Source: Oleispira sp963851095 (GTDB taxonomy: Bacteria > Pseudomonadota > Gammaproteobacteria > Pseudomonadales > Oceanobacteraceae). Taken from it: a stretch of 64,000 nt of DNA. The notes beneath the pieces were generated by a model. The model saw nothing but the letters and a program-made list of their open reading frames with translations, ran no database searches and had not been told where the DNA came from. Shown piece by piece: positions 48,791 through 58,179 of this stretch. Numbering within the stretch: position 1 is the first letter of the stretch; each line of letters opens with the position of its first letter. A program made the position numbers and the translations under genes. The stretch spans positions 186,001-250,000 of the forward strand of contig CAWKOX010000033.1 in the NCBI GenBank assembly GCA_963851095.1, read 5' to 3'.

Positions 48791-51571
48791 TTAAGAATCA
48801 CTTCTAATTGATTTTCGACGGCGGCGGTCACTAGCTGTACAAAATATCAGCATGCCGTTCAATATCAGCAAAATGAAAGCACTTCCAGCCGCAGTGCTGT
48901 TGCTGCCGGTATCAGTTGTTGATTCATCACGTTTAATGTCCTTCTCGATTTCGAAATTGATGATGGCATCAAAGGGGTCATCTTCCAGTTGAAGCTCTTG
49001 CAGACTATCGCCTAAAGTGACCTGAAGTTTATTCGCATCAAAGGCATATTTATTAACGGTTATGGTGTAATTGAGGCTGCGTTCACGAATATTACTCAGT
49101 TCGGCTAATACCGTTGAGTTATCGCTAGCGACAAGCTTTACACTAGGAGGCAGGGTACTAAAATCAAATGTTGAAGTAATGATGCGGCCTGAAAAAGTTA
49201 ATGGATTATCAATTAGCTCTAATGCAAACGTTTCTTGATCGGATTGTGAGCTGATATGGTTCGTGAACGATGTATGGTTTTCAGCAGATACCGTGATTTG
49301 ACTATCACCAACTTGAGGCAGGCTGATGGTCGCTTCTCCTTGTTCGTTCGTCATTAATTCGCGACTGAGACCCCAGTCGCTAAATCGATCATCGCTAATG
49401 CTTATTGTGGCAGCTATACCTATACCGGAAGAGTCTGTAACGGTAATGGCAACATCATGAAAGGGTAAAGTGGTTAGATCAATATTACCCGCAGGCAGTG
49501 ATGGGCTATCGGCACTGATATTAATCGCACTGATGTCAGAGGCATCGTTGATTTCAAGCTGTACAACTGCACGATTGAAATGAATCGCATCGTCGGGTGT
49601 TGTTACTTGTGTTGCAATCACATTGTTCACTTTCAGATCGAGTAGCCCTTGTCCTTGATTGATATGCAGGTCTAACAGGCTATCAGCAGGAGCACCTTCG
49701 ATGAAGATTTCTTGCTTTGAAGAGTTCTCAATAAGCTCAGTGATATTGGCCGAAACTCTTAAGGCTCGCTGAATGATAAAGTCTGCGCTATTCCCCAAGC
49801 TATCTGTCACGGTAATGCTATAGCGGCCAGCAAAAGCGCCAGTTGCAGGCATGTCTAAATAATAATCGCCGTCGGGTACATGCCTAAGGAACTCTTGAGT
49901 CGCATTCCTTCCATCAAAGGTAACTTCTACGGTATGGTTCTGGTCCCCCCCGTCTAAGGCAAATTCAAAGACGGTATTTAAGATAGTTAATGCCTGATCT
50001 TGATTAATATTTCCAGCATCACTGGTTAAAGAAAAGTCTCTCAAAATCGTTAGGCTTATCGCTTGCATCGTTGTTGTATTACCATCAGTGACGCTAATGT
50101 TAATGGTGGTATTACCGGTGAAGTTATTGACAGCTTGAACCGTTAGGGCGGAGTTGTTAATGGTAGCCGTAACCTGATTTGCATCGAACGCAGAAACGGC
50201 AAAGGCTAGAGCATCTTGCTCTATGTCTGTAGCGGTTAGATTAAGTGTGAAGGTTTGGCTATATAGAGTAGAGCCAGAGGCTGGGTTAGTGAAAACGGGT
50301 GAGTCGTTAACAGGCAAAATGGTGTAAAGGAAGTCTTCAGAGTCCGTTGCATTTTCTGCTCCACTACCATCATTGGCGATTACTGTGATGGTGGCATTAC
50401 CAAAGTAATGTTCTGCTGGCGATAGTGTGAGCATGGCTCCTGATATCGTAGCCAGTACGGATGGATTGTTGGAAGAAGCAGAATAGCTAGTTGTCTGGTT
50501 ATCAGGGTCTGTCACCGATAGCGAAATGATCAACTCATTATCTTCATCGCTTGTCTGATTGCCTATGGCTGTTAATACCGGGGCGGTATTTGCGGGTGGC
50601 TCGCTAATAATAGGGCCGTTAATAATGGGCCAGCCAATATCCTGTAGTATTTGTTGCGCTAAGCCCGGTGCAATTAAAAATTCGGTATATTCAGGCTCCA
50701 TGATTTCGTTCGGAGAGGCATCGATACTAAAATGGGAGACAGAGCTGCCCTCTTTATAAGGATTTGGCGCATGCATTTCAACTTTGCCATTATTTATCCC
50801 ATCGCTTAAACCAATTTCCGCCGCGGCGGTATTGACGTTACTGCCACTCCAAACAAGGTTGTCGGTATTTTTTGATGAGGCTAAACGCTGAGCGTTCGTC
50901 ATATCTTCCCAACTTAAATTCAGTGTGCTATCGAATAAGTGTTTGGTATAGCCATCGGGGGTATTCTGAAATAGCGCGCCGGAGTTACCGTCTGCAAGTG
51001 ATAAAACCCCTAAGCCGTGAAGTAGCTCATGGATTACTGTGCTATAAAATGAGATGTCGTGAATGTATTGAGGATCGCCTGATGCCTCGGGATCATCGTA
51101 GCCATAATACCAATCGCTGCCACTTAGGCAGTTTGCATTATTATCAAGACGAGCGTTAAAAGAAGCGTCAATATCGGCTTTGTCTGCAATGGTATCGCTA
51201 CCCATTAGATTATTAGCCAGAGCGACGGGGTAGTAAGTATCTGCGGCCGGAGCATTCGCAAAATTAATCAAAACATTGTTTGGGCCTGCTGTTCCTAGAA
51301 TAGCATTGTCACTATTACAGTCGAGGTCAGTGACAAACGCGGCGTCGACCGTTACTTCAAAATCAATTTGCAGGTAAGCTTCAAGTGTATCAGCGGCCTT
51401 CTGAAAAACATTAAGACGCTGCTGGCCTAGCGTTGTGCCCGAGTTTCCTCCGACAGGATCTGTGCTGGTCGCATCATTAAGCCCAGTGCCGGGAATGATA
51501 ATGATCTCTCCGGCAAAGCTTATCGGCGATAGGGACAGTAAAAAAGCCGCTAAAATAAGGCGGTATGGCAT
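48791..51571 (-). CDS. Large secreted zinc metalloprotease with Ig-like repeats and a possible GlyGly-CTERM tail
   Basis: The 926-residue protein has a signal peptide (about 1-20, ISFAG), a metzincin-like catalytic region with HELLHGLG (181-188), and a later HFSIDASPNEIMEPEY segment that may supply the Met-turn. From about 330 it has cadherin/Ig-like repeats (NTAPVLTAIGNQTSDEDNE, PVNDSPVFTNPASGS, TDIEQDALAFAVSA). The C terminus reads TAAGSAFILLILNGMLIF then ASDRRRRKS, a small-residue turn, hydrophobic span and Arg cluster as in GlyGly-CTERM sorting signals processed by rhombosortase. It is probably a type II secreted or surface enzyme. The exact peptidase family is not identified. Confidence 0.82.
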   Translation of the reverse strand: MPYRLILAAFLLSLSPISFAGEIIIIPGTGLNDATSTDPVGGNSGTTLGQQRLNVFQKAADTLEAYLQIDFEVTVDAAFVTDLDCNSDNAILGTAGPNNVLINFANAPAADTYYPVALANNLMGSDTIADKADIDASFNARLDNNANCLSGSDWYYGYDDPEASGDPQYIHDISFYSTVIHELLHGLGVLSLADGNSGALFQNTPDGYTKHLFDSTLNLSWEDMTNAQRLASSKNTDNLVWSGSNVNTAAAEIGLSDGINNGKVEMHAPNPYKEGSSVSHFSIDASPNEIMEPEYTEFLIAPGLAQQILQDIGWPIINGPIISEPPANTAPVLTAIGNQTSDEDNELIISLSVTDPDNQTTSYSASSNNPSVLATISGAMLTLSPAEHYFGNATITVIANDGSGAENATDSEDFLYTILPVNDSPVFTNPASGSTLYSQTFTLNLTATDIEQDALAFAVSAFDANQVTATINNSALTVQAVNNFTGNTTINISVTDGNTTTMQAISLTILRDFSLTSDAGNINQDQALTILNTVFEFALDGGDQNHTVEVTFDGRNATQEFLRHVPDGDYYLDMPATGAFAGRYSITVTDSLGNSADFIIQRALRVSANITELIENSSKQEIFIEGAPADSLLDLHINQGQGLLDLKVNNVIATQVTTPDDAIHFNRAVVQLEINDASDISAINISADSPSLPAGNIDLTTLPFHDVAITVTDSSGIGIAATISISDDRFSDWGLSRELMTNEQGEATISLPQVGDSQITVSAENHTSFTNHISSQSDQETFALELIDNPLTFSGRIITSTFDFSTLPPSVKLVASDNSTVLAELSNIRERSLNYTITVNKYAFDANKLQVTLGDSLQELQLEDDPFDAIINFEIEKDIKRDESTTDTGSNSTAAGSAFILLILNGMLIFCTASDRRRRKSIRSDS

Positions 51572-51732
51572 GGCTCGATTCTCGGTTGCTGATTTTGCCT
51601 ACTTACTTTAACAGGCTAGCTAATAAACTGAGTGGGGGGTAGGAATATTGTGTGGTGAATATGTAAGTGGTATTAAACAGGGCTGCCAAATTGGCGGTCA
51701 GTTAGCCTTTATTCATCTCACTAGTCGTCTCA

Positions 51733-52167
51733 CTATTCATCTTCGCTGTCAGCAATCGGGGTAATCACTCTTTCTATAATTCGAGGTTTGCCATCTTTGC
51801 TTTTTATTGCGACAGGAGCGTGTTGATATTGCCCTTTGAGGTCGATACTGATGCTGCCATCAGGATGATGCTTTTTAACCAGCTGATCAGCTGGGATACG
51901 TTTTGCTTCAAGAGCGTCTTCAATAAACTTAGGAATCTCTTGCGACTCAGAGGTCTTATGGTGACTGGCTTCTTTTTCAGCAGTCGTTTTGATCGGTGCC
52001 GATTTAATGTGAGGTGTGGTATTGATGTTCTGATCAGTGGCTGAAGATGCGCCAGTATCCGTTAGGATTTCGACTTGTGAATCTGGGTTGACTTGTGCAC
52101 CTGGATTAAACAGGTAAATAATACCCGCGACGGCCATTAATATCGCCAATGCTCGAAGTTTATCCAT
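51733..52167 (-). CDS. Membrane-anchored protein of unknown function
   Basis: The 144-residue product has an N-terminal membrane anchor (LRALAILMAVAGIIYLF), a long Ser/Thr/Lys-rich linker, and a small C-terminal domain with IPADQLVKKHHPDGSISIDL and HAPVAIKSKDGKPRIIERVI. No family is recognised. It lies between the metalloprotease and hrpB on the same strand but is separated by over 130 bases from each. Confidence 0.65.
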   Translation of the reverse strand: MDKLRALAILMAVAGIIYLFNPGAQVNPDSQVEILTDTGASSATDQNINTTPHIKSAPIKTTAEKEASHHKTSESQEIPKFIEDALEAKRIPADQLVKKHHPDGSISIDLKGQYQHAPVAIKSKDGKPRIIERVITPIADSEDE

Positions 52168-52303
52168 TTCAATACTCCCCAGTCATTTCGACCTTTTATT
52201 CTTAATGGTTTTTATAATCTGACTTTCTTATATCTTTTGTAGCATAAGCCCTAATCGAAAGACAATTTTAGTACTAAGAAAGGATCGAATCTTCTACGAT
52301 AGA

Positions 52304-54895
52304 TCAATATTTCTTATGTTTTGTGAACCGTGTCGCTTCGCTTTCTAGTGGATTTTCAGGCCAAGGATGCTTTGGGTAGCGGCCACGCATTTCTTTACGC
52401 ACTTCAAAGTAACTACTGCGCCAAAAGTGCGGCAAATCTTGTGTTATCTGCAAAGGCTTTCGTGCAGGAGAAAGTAAGTGCAGCATCAGGTCGATTCGAC
52501 CATTGCAGATACTGGGCTTACCTTGATAGCCAAACATTTCTTGCAGTTTAACCGCGAGTACCGGCGGGTTTTGTGAGTAATCGATTTTATAGTGAGAGCC
52601 ACTCGGGACTTCAATTTTCTCGGGAACTAACGCATCAAAGTCAGCAACCTTATCCCAGCCTAAGCGGTTTAATAGTGCTTGTTTTAAATCGATTTTATTT
52701 AACGCTTTTTGTGATCGGCATTGGCTAAGGAGTGGCATTAACCAGTTTTCGATATCGGCAAGCAGTGCGTCTTCACTAAAGCTAGGCCATGGGTTGCCAT
52801 AACTTTTTGTGCTGTCGAGATGTTGTGAACTGTCAGATTGTTGCTGGTGGAACTCAAACGCCAGTTGTAGGCGTGCAAGCAACTGATGGTGTTCGTCATT
52901 CCAAGGTAATGATTTTATACCGTTATCAATGAGATAATTTCGCCATGCATCCTGCCATTGCTCGTTGCTTAACGCGCTTAACTTTTTCTGGCTGATGAGC
53001 AGCGCGCCTAAGTATTCTCTGGTTTCTGCTTCGAGCTGTCCTTTGTCATTCCATTCAATATGGCTGCGTACTTGGATATGGCTACTGAATATCTCTAATA
53101 ATTCAGCTTCACTAATGGGCATGGCTTTGCGAATTAAGCTGCTGCCTTGTAGGTTGTCTTCAATATCGGTGACGATTAACCAGTCTTCTTGAGTTAACGA
53201 GGAGCTAAAGTGAAGTTGAGCGCCACGGCCTGAGCTGAGTAGATAATGCTGTGCGCTACTACTATTTGCCGTTGCACCTTTTGAACGGCTACCTCTGCGC
53301 TGGGCAATGCGATCAGGAAAGGCGAGGGCCAATAGTTGCGGAATACTTGCTCTAGGTTTTTCTAATTTAGTCTTTTCTAATTTAGGCTTCTCTGATCTTG
53401 ATCCTACTTTTTTCTCCCAAGCTTGTGCCTGACGGTGTATCGACGAGAATATTTTAGGTTGGGCCTTAGCCTGTTGTAAAAGGCTGGCTAAATCATCGTT
53501 ATTACGGAGTGCTTTTGGTGTATCGGTTAATAGTGCCGCTAATAAACAGGCGTCTTTTAAGGTTTGCTGGTCGTTCGCATTTAAGAGCATATGAGCAAAT
53601 CGCGGTGACATTCCCAACTGGCTAGCATGTTCTCCGTGTGGGCTTATTTGTCCTTTTTCATCCAGAAGTTCTAGATTGGTTAATAACGCTTGTGCTTGTT
53701 CGACAAAACGTGGGGGCGGAGGTGTGAGCCAATCAAGTTCTTCAATGCTCGAGCCCCATTGAGCAACGTTGAGTACGAGGTCGCTAAGTTCAATGCGACT
53801 GATCTCTGCAGGGCTGTGTGCTTCAAGGCTGCACTGCCCTTGTTCGTTCCATAATCGATAGCAAATGCCGGGTTCTATTCGTCCTGCTCGGCCCGCTCTT
53901 TGTATGGATGAGGCTTGGCTTATCTTTTTGGTCATCAAGGCATTCATGCCGCTGCGTGCATTGTAATTCAGCTGCTTTTCTAATCCGGAATCGACTACGA
54001 TGCGTATACCTTCAATGGTCAGCGAGCTTTCTGCGATGTTGGTCGCGAGTACGATTTTGCGTTGGTCTTTTTCGGTTGCTTGAATCGCTGCTTGCTGTTC
54101 TTTGTCGCTGAGTTGGCCGTAAAGAGGATGAATGCTGGTGGAAGCGGCGATGCTCGAATGTTGCGCGTTCTTTAACTTTTCTTGCAGCTGTTGCTGAACA
54201 AACTGGATGTCTCTAACACCGGGAAGAAAGGCGAGAATACTGCCGTCTTCTTGTTGTAATGCGGTGATGATAGCGTCGGTCATTTGGTTGCTCAGACGTG
54301 CCTTGGTATCGAAGCCACAGTAGTGGTAGTCGATGGGGTAAGCGCGGCCGGGGCAGAATAATGTGTCTGCTTCTAGCATGTGCTCAAGAGCTTGTTTGTC
54401 TATGGTCGCTGACATGACCAGTAGTTTTAAATCTTCGCGAAACAGTTGTTGGCATTGTAGGCTGAGAGCTAGGCCAAGGTCGGTATTAACGGAGCGTTCG
54501 TGGTGTTCATCGAATATGATGAGGCCGATATTGCTCAGTTCGGGGTCTTGTAGCAGGTAGCGGGTTAAAATACCTTCGGTAATGACTTCGATGCGGGTAT
54601 GTTCGCTTACTTGGGTATCTTGGCGCATACGATAGCCAACGGTTTGGCCGACGTTTTCGCCTAGGCTCTTGGCCATGAATAACGCGGCATTTCTGGCGGC
54701 AAGGCGTCTGGGTTCTAGCATGATGATTTTTTTGTAGCTGCCATCATCGTTTATTAGCCAATCTGCGTCTAATAAGGCTAAAGGCACGCGCGTTGTCTTA
54801 CCGGCCCCTGGTTGGGCGGATAATATGATATTTTTGTTTTGGCTTAAGGCCTGATTTAATTCTGGTAAGATAGAATCAATCGGTAAACTGTTCAT
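52304..54895 (-). CDS. hrpB: ATP-dependent helicase HrpB
   Basis: HrpB is a DEAH-box-type helicase of unknown cellular role, widespread in proteobacteria. From ATG 54895 the protein has 863 residues: Walker A PGAGKTT (29-35), DEHH (129-132), motif III SATID, a helicase C domain with RAGRAGRIEPG, and the HrpB-specific C terminus including RMLHLLSP-like LMLHLLSPARKPLQ and FWRSSYFEVRKEMRGRYPKHPWPENP divided over the last 40 residues. The start MNSLPIDSILPELNQAL is typical; a TTG 13 codons upstream is rejected. Confidence 0.94.
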   Translation of the reverse strand: MNSLPIDSILPELNQALSQNKNIILSAQPGAGKTTRVPLALLDADWLINDDGSYKKIIMLEPRRLAARNAALFMAKSLGENVGQTVGYRMRQDTQVSEHTRIEVITEGILTRYLLQDPELSNIGLIIFDEHHERSVNTDLGLALSLQCQQLFREDLKLLVMSATIDKQALEHMLEADTLFCPGRAYPIDYHYCGFDTKARLSNQMTDAIITALQQEDGSILAFLPGVRDIQFVQQQLQEKLKNAQHSSIAASTSIHPLYGQLSDKEQQAAIQATEKDQRKIVLATNIAESSLTIEGIRIVVDSGLEKQLNYNARSGMNALMTKKISQASSIQRAGRAGRIEPGICYRLWNEQGQCSLEAHSPAEISRIELSDLVLNVAQWGSSIEELDWLTPPPPRFVEQAQALLTNLELLDEKGQISPHGEHASQLGMSPRFAHMLLNANDQQTLKDACLLAALLTDTPKALRNNDDLASLLQQAKAQPKIFSSIHRQAQAWEKKVGSRSEKPKLEKTKLEKPRASIPQLLALAFPDRIAQRRGSRSKGATANSSSAQHYLLSSGRGAQLHFSSSLTQEDWLIVTDIEDNLQGSSLIRKAMPISEAELLEIFSSHIQVRSHIEWNDKGQLEAETREYLGALLISQKKLSALSNEQWQDAWRNYLIDNGIKSLPWNDEHHQLLARLQLAFEFHQQQSDSSQHLDSTKSYGNPWPSFSEDALLADIENWLMPLLSQCRSQKALNKIDLKQALLNRLGWDKVADFDALVPEKIEVPSGSHYKIDYSQNPPVLAVKLQEMFGYQGKPSICNGRIDLMLHLLSPARKPLQITQDLPHFWRSSYFEVRKEMRGRYPKHPWPENPLESEATRFTKHKKY

Positions 54896-54967
54896 GGCTA
54901 TGGCGGCCTTAATTGTCGAGTCGGTGTGGTTCAAGTTGATGAGGTTGTGATCTCTAAGGGGTATTGT

Positions 54968-55147
54968 ATGTCAGATTCGTCAGATGTTTTAGATTTTGCG
55001 CAAGCCGCTGAGCGTCGCAAGCATGAAAAACGGGAAGAAAAGGTTGCAGGCATTCGTGATCAGTTTGATCGTGCCTTTAATCCAAGCACGAAACCGACGC
55101 CGGTGAAGGATTTCTTGCGTAAGAAAAAAGCTAAGAAAAAGCGGTAA
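54968..55147 (+). CDS. Small basic protein, divergent from hrpB
   Basis: The 59-residue protein begins MSDSSDVLDFAQAAERRKHE and ends with a lysine-rich tail (LRKKKAKKKR). AAGGGG lies 6 bases before ATG 54968, a strong ribosome binding site; the longer frame from 54926 is rejected. Small proteins with the same helix and KKKAKKKR tail occur in pseudomonads near similar genes, without known function. Nucleic acid binding is plausible from the charge. Confidence 0.78.
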   Translation: MSDSSDVLDFAQAAERRKHEKREEKVAGIRDQFDRAFNPSTKPTPVKDFLRKKKAKKKR

Positions 55148-55294
55148 AAGCTAAGGGCGAAAAGCATTTTGACTGTTGGTTTTTAAACCGCAAATAGCTC
55201 AAATATATTCTTAATTCTCTAAACTGAAGAGCATACCGAGCGCAAGCAGATCATTAGAAGGATCTAGCGCCACGGCATTTTAGAGTAACGAAAC

Positions 55295-56413
55295 CTAAGC
55301 CTTACGCTGTAAAAATACGCCACATTCAATATGGTGGGTATAAGGGAACTGATCAAACAGCGCGAAGCGTTTAATGTCGTGGGTCTTGGTGAATTCTTGC
55401 AAGTTGTTGTGCAAGGTTTCAGGGTTGCATGAAATATAAATAATATTGTCGTAGCCTTGGGTTTGCTTCACCGATTCGTCGTCCAAACCAGAGCGTGGTG
55501 GGTCCACTAAAGTGGTGGTGAATTCATAAGCATTCAAATCAATGCCTTCTAAGCGACGGAATGCTCTAACGCCTTGTAAGGCTTGCACGAATTCTTCACT
55601 CGAAAGACGCGCGATAATTAAATTATCGATGCCATTTTTTTCGATGTTATCTTGTGCAGCATACACCGACGTTTTAGAAATCTCAGTCGCCATCACTTTA
55701 TTGTAATGCTCGGCCAGCGCGATAGAAAAGTTACCGTTGCCGCAATACAGCTCAACCAAATCACCACTTAACGGTCTGGATAGTTCTTTCGCCCAAGACA
55801 GCATCTTCTGGTTCATGCCGCCGTTTGGTTGAGTGAAGCCCCCTTCGATTTGCTTGTAGTGATAGTCTTTGCCATCGATGTTTAAAGTTTCAATGACGTA
55901 GTCACGCTCTAAAACAACCTTCTGCTTACGAGAGCGGCCAATAATAGGAAAACCAATCTGTGCTTGCAGCTTTTCCGCTGCTGCGCGCCATTCATCATCT
56001 AATGGCTTGTGATAAATCATGGTGATTAATGCATCGCCACTTAATGTGGTGAGAAATTCCATTTGGAACATGCGCTGCATTAAAATATCGTTTTCGGGTA
56101 GGTGAATCGCATTACGCATTTCTACCATTAAATGGTTGATCAGCTTACTGGCAATTGGGAAGTCAGTAATCTCAATAGGCGTTCGCTTATCGGCGGGATC
56201 AAACATGGCGTAAAAACAACGGCCATCTTGATGCCAAATGCGAAATTCAGCGCGTAAACGAAAGTGTTCAGGTTCACTTGCGAAGACTTCCAGTTTAGGC
56301 AGTGGCTGTGCTTTTCCAGTGCTGCTAGTCGCAAAGTTCGCAAAGTCGTGTTCGATTTTCGCTTGTTTTTCATCTAACAGAGTTTGGTACTGATCTGGAT
56401 TGGTCATGGTCAT
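55295..56413 (-). CDS. trmA: tRNA (uracil(54)-C(5))-methyltransferase
   Basis: TrmA makes ribothymidine at position 54 of the T loop, and in E. coli also acts on tmRNA. The 372-residue protein has the SAM motif VELYCGNGNFSIALAEHY, the TLVDPPRSGLD motif, the catalytic nucleophile C329 (YISCNPETL) and the general base E363 (HHIEC). These are the full set of the family. ATG 56413 is followed two codons later by another ATG that could also serve. Confidence 0.96.
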   Translation of the reverse strand: MTMTNPDQYQTLLDEKQAKIEHDFANFATSSTGKAQPLPKLEVFASEPEHFRLRAEFRIWHQDGRCFYAMFDPADKRTPIEITDFPIASKLINHLMVEMRNAIHLPENDILMQRMFQMEFLTTLSGDALITMIYHKPLDDEWRAAAEKLQAQIGFPIIGRSRKQKVVLERDYVIETLNIDGKDYHYKQIEGGFTQPNGGMNQKMLSWAKELSRPLSGDLVELYCGNGNFSIALAEHYNKVMATEISKTSVYAAQDNIEKNGIDNLIIARLSSEEFVQALQGVRAFRRLEGIDLNAYEFTTTLVDPPRSGLDDESVKQTQGYDNIIYISCNPETLHNNLQEFTKTHDIKRFALFDQFPYTHHIECGVFLQRKA

Positions 56414-56656
56414 GTCTAAAGAGTCTTTTTAAAAGGTCGGCAAAAGCCATATTGAGTGGCATTATACGAGATCGCTTTGCCGAGTCATAGTCGTTGTCGA
56501 AGAATTAGAGAGCAGGTAAGTCATACACGTCACTTGGGCCAATGCAGCATGGTAGAGTTTGACTAAACTGTTAATTATTAATATGAAGCACCATAGACCC
56601 ATTAATACTTGGTGTAAGTAGTCATCTGATTTAAATTTGTTTAAAAGGAATACCGC

Positions 56657-57556
56657 ATGTCACACGTACAAGAACTGGTTGATTTATTACGCTTAGAGTC
56701 AATTGGTGTAAATCGCTTTCGTGGCCAGTGCCAGGACTTGGGTTTCCGTAATCTGTTTGGTGGACAAGTGCTGGGGCAGAGTTTATCAGCGGCGTGTCAG
56801 ACACTGCCTGAAGGTGAGTGGGCTCCGCATTCGTTGCATGCGTATTTTCTGCGTCCTGGAAATGTGGTTGATAGCATTGAATTTGAAGTGGATTGTGTGC
56901 GCGATGGTCGCAGCTTTGCAATGAGGCAGATTACTGCCAGTCAAAACGGCAAAGCCATCTTGACGATGATGTGTTCATTTCAGCATCCTGAAGAAGGTTT
57001 TGAACATCAAGATACGATGCCAGATGTGAAAGGCCCTGAAGGTGTGTTATCTCAGCTTGAATTAAGTCGTATGTTTAAAGATCACTTTCCTGAGAAAGTT
57101 CGTGATATCTATACCGCAGACAAGCCGATTGAAATTCGTGCCATTGATCCTATAAATATTTTTGCACCTAAAAAACAAGATCCTATTAAATATGTTTGGA
57201 TGAAAGCGGATGATCAATTAGAAAATGATCCTATGGTTCACTTGAGTGTTTTAACCTATGCTACAGATTTTAATTTAATCGGTACCTCGATGATGCCTCA
57301 TGGTGTTTCCTTTGCACAAAAAGATATGCAGGTTGCCAGCTTGGATCATGCTATTTGGTTTCATCGTCCAGTGAAAATGGACGAATGGTTATTGTATGCA
57401 TTAGACAGCCCAAGCGCTTCCTCTGGGCGAGGTTATTGCCGTGGTCAGATTTATAATCAACAGGGCGAGTTAGTGGCTTCTGTTGCTCAAGAAGGCTTGA
57501 TTCGTCAAATAACACCTTCTGAATCTAGTGCTAAAAAAGCGCAAGAGAAAAAATAA
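56657..57556 (+). CDS. tesB: Acyl-CoA thioesterase II
   Basis: TesB hydrolyses medium- and long-chain acyl-CoA. The 299-residue double hot-dog protein has FGGQVLGQSLSAACQTLPE and HSLHAYFLRPG in the first half, and MPHGVSFAQKDMQVASLDHA and WFHRPVKMDEWLLY, SPSASSGRGYCRGQIY in the second, the conserved active-site blocks. Its stop shares one base with the start of a second thioesterase gene. Confidence 0.95.
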   Translation: MSHVQELVDLLRLESIGVNRFRGQCQDLGFRNLFGGQVLGQSLSAACQTLPEGEWAPHSLHAYFLRPGNVVDSIEFEVDCVRDGRSFAMRQITASQNGKAILTMMCSFQHPEEGFEHQDTMPDVKGPEGVLSQLELSRMFKDHFPEKVRDIYTADKPIEIRAIDPINIFAPKKQDPIKYVWMKADDQLENDPMVHLSVLTYATDFNLIGTSMMPHGVSFAQKDMQVASLDHAIWFHRPVKMDEWLLYALDSPSASSGRGYCRGQIYNQQGELVASVAQEGLIRQITPSESSAKKAQEKK

Positions 57557-58086
57557 TGAACTTGATTTTTAGGGTTTTATTATTGCTATTAACGCGAAAT
57601 CGCTTACCTAAAATAAAACCATTAGAGTCTAGCCATACCCGTGTAATGGTATGGCCAACGGACTGTGATTTTAACTTGCACTTAACCAACTCGCGTTATC
57701 CTGCTTTGTTGGATTTAGCGAGAACTCAGTATTTGATTCAGATAGATTCCTTGTCTAAGTTTATTTCTGGTGGTTGGAAGTCTGTCTTAAGTTCTCAAAG
57801 TATTTCGTTTATAAAAGAAATTAAGCCTTTTGCGAAAGTGGATATCACAACTCAGGTTTTAAACTGGGATCGAAAGTATTGTTATATCGAACATCAGTTT
57901 TTTGTCGATAATAAACTGCACGCTAAAGCACTCGCACGGGTCGCGTTTATTAGGGGAAAAAGGGTGCGTTCTTTTGATAAGTTATTATTAGACTTGGATA
58001 AAAATAGCAAGATTGAATCGCCGCAACAATCTACTCAAGTATCTGCTTGGCTGCAGTTACTTGAAACAAAAAAATCTAATGTGTAA
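57556..58086 (+). CDS. Hot-dog fold thioesterase family protein
   Basis: The 176-residue protein has a short hydrophobic N terminus and a single hot-dog domain with VMVWPTDCDFNLHLTNSRY, the Asp-containing motif of 4-hydroxybenzoyl-CoA thioesterase-like or THEM6-like proteins, then FIKEIKPFAKVDITTQVL. The ATG overlaps the tesB stop (TAATG), so the two are translated together. A role in acyl-CoA or acyl-chain turnover alongside TesB is inferred. Confidence 0.88.
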   Translation: MNLIFRVLLLLLTRNRLPKIKPLESSHTRVMVWPTDCDFNLHLTNSRYPALLDLARTQYLIQIDSLSKFISGGWKSVLSSQSISFIKEIKPFAKVDITTQVLNWDRKYCYIEHQFFVDNKLHAKALARVAFIRGKRVRSFDKLLLDLDKNSKIESPQQSTQVSAWLQLLETKKSNV

Positions 58087-58179
58087 GGCTCGTAGTATTT
58101 ATAATATTCATACTCATGTTAGTTCTATTGTGTTTTAAGCAGGTTAGTCCGCCAAGAGGCATAGTGATAAAAAGCATTG

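Noticed and set aside
54896..54934. TTG start giving 13 more residues to HrpB
   Set aside because: ATG 54895 gives the usual MNSLPID start and the TTG has no supporting site.
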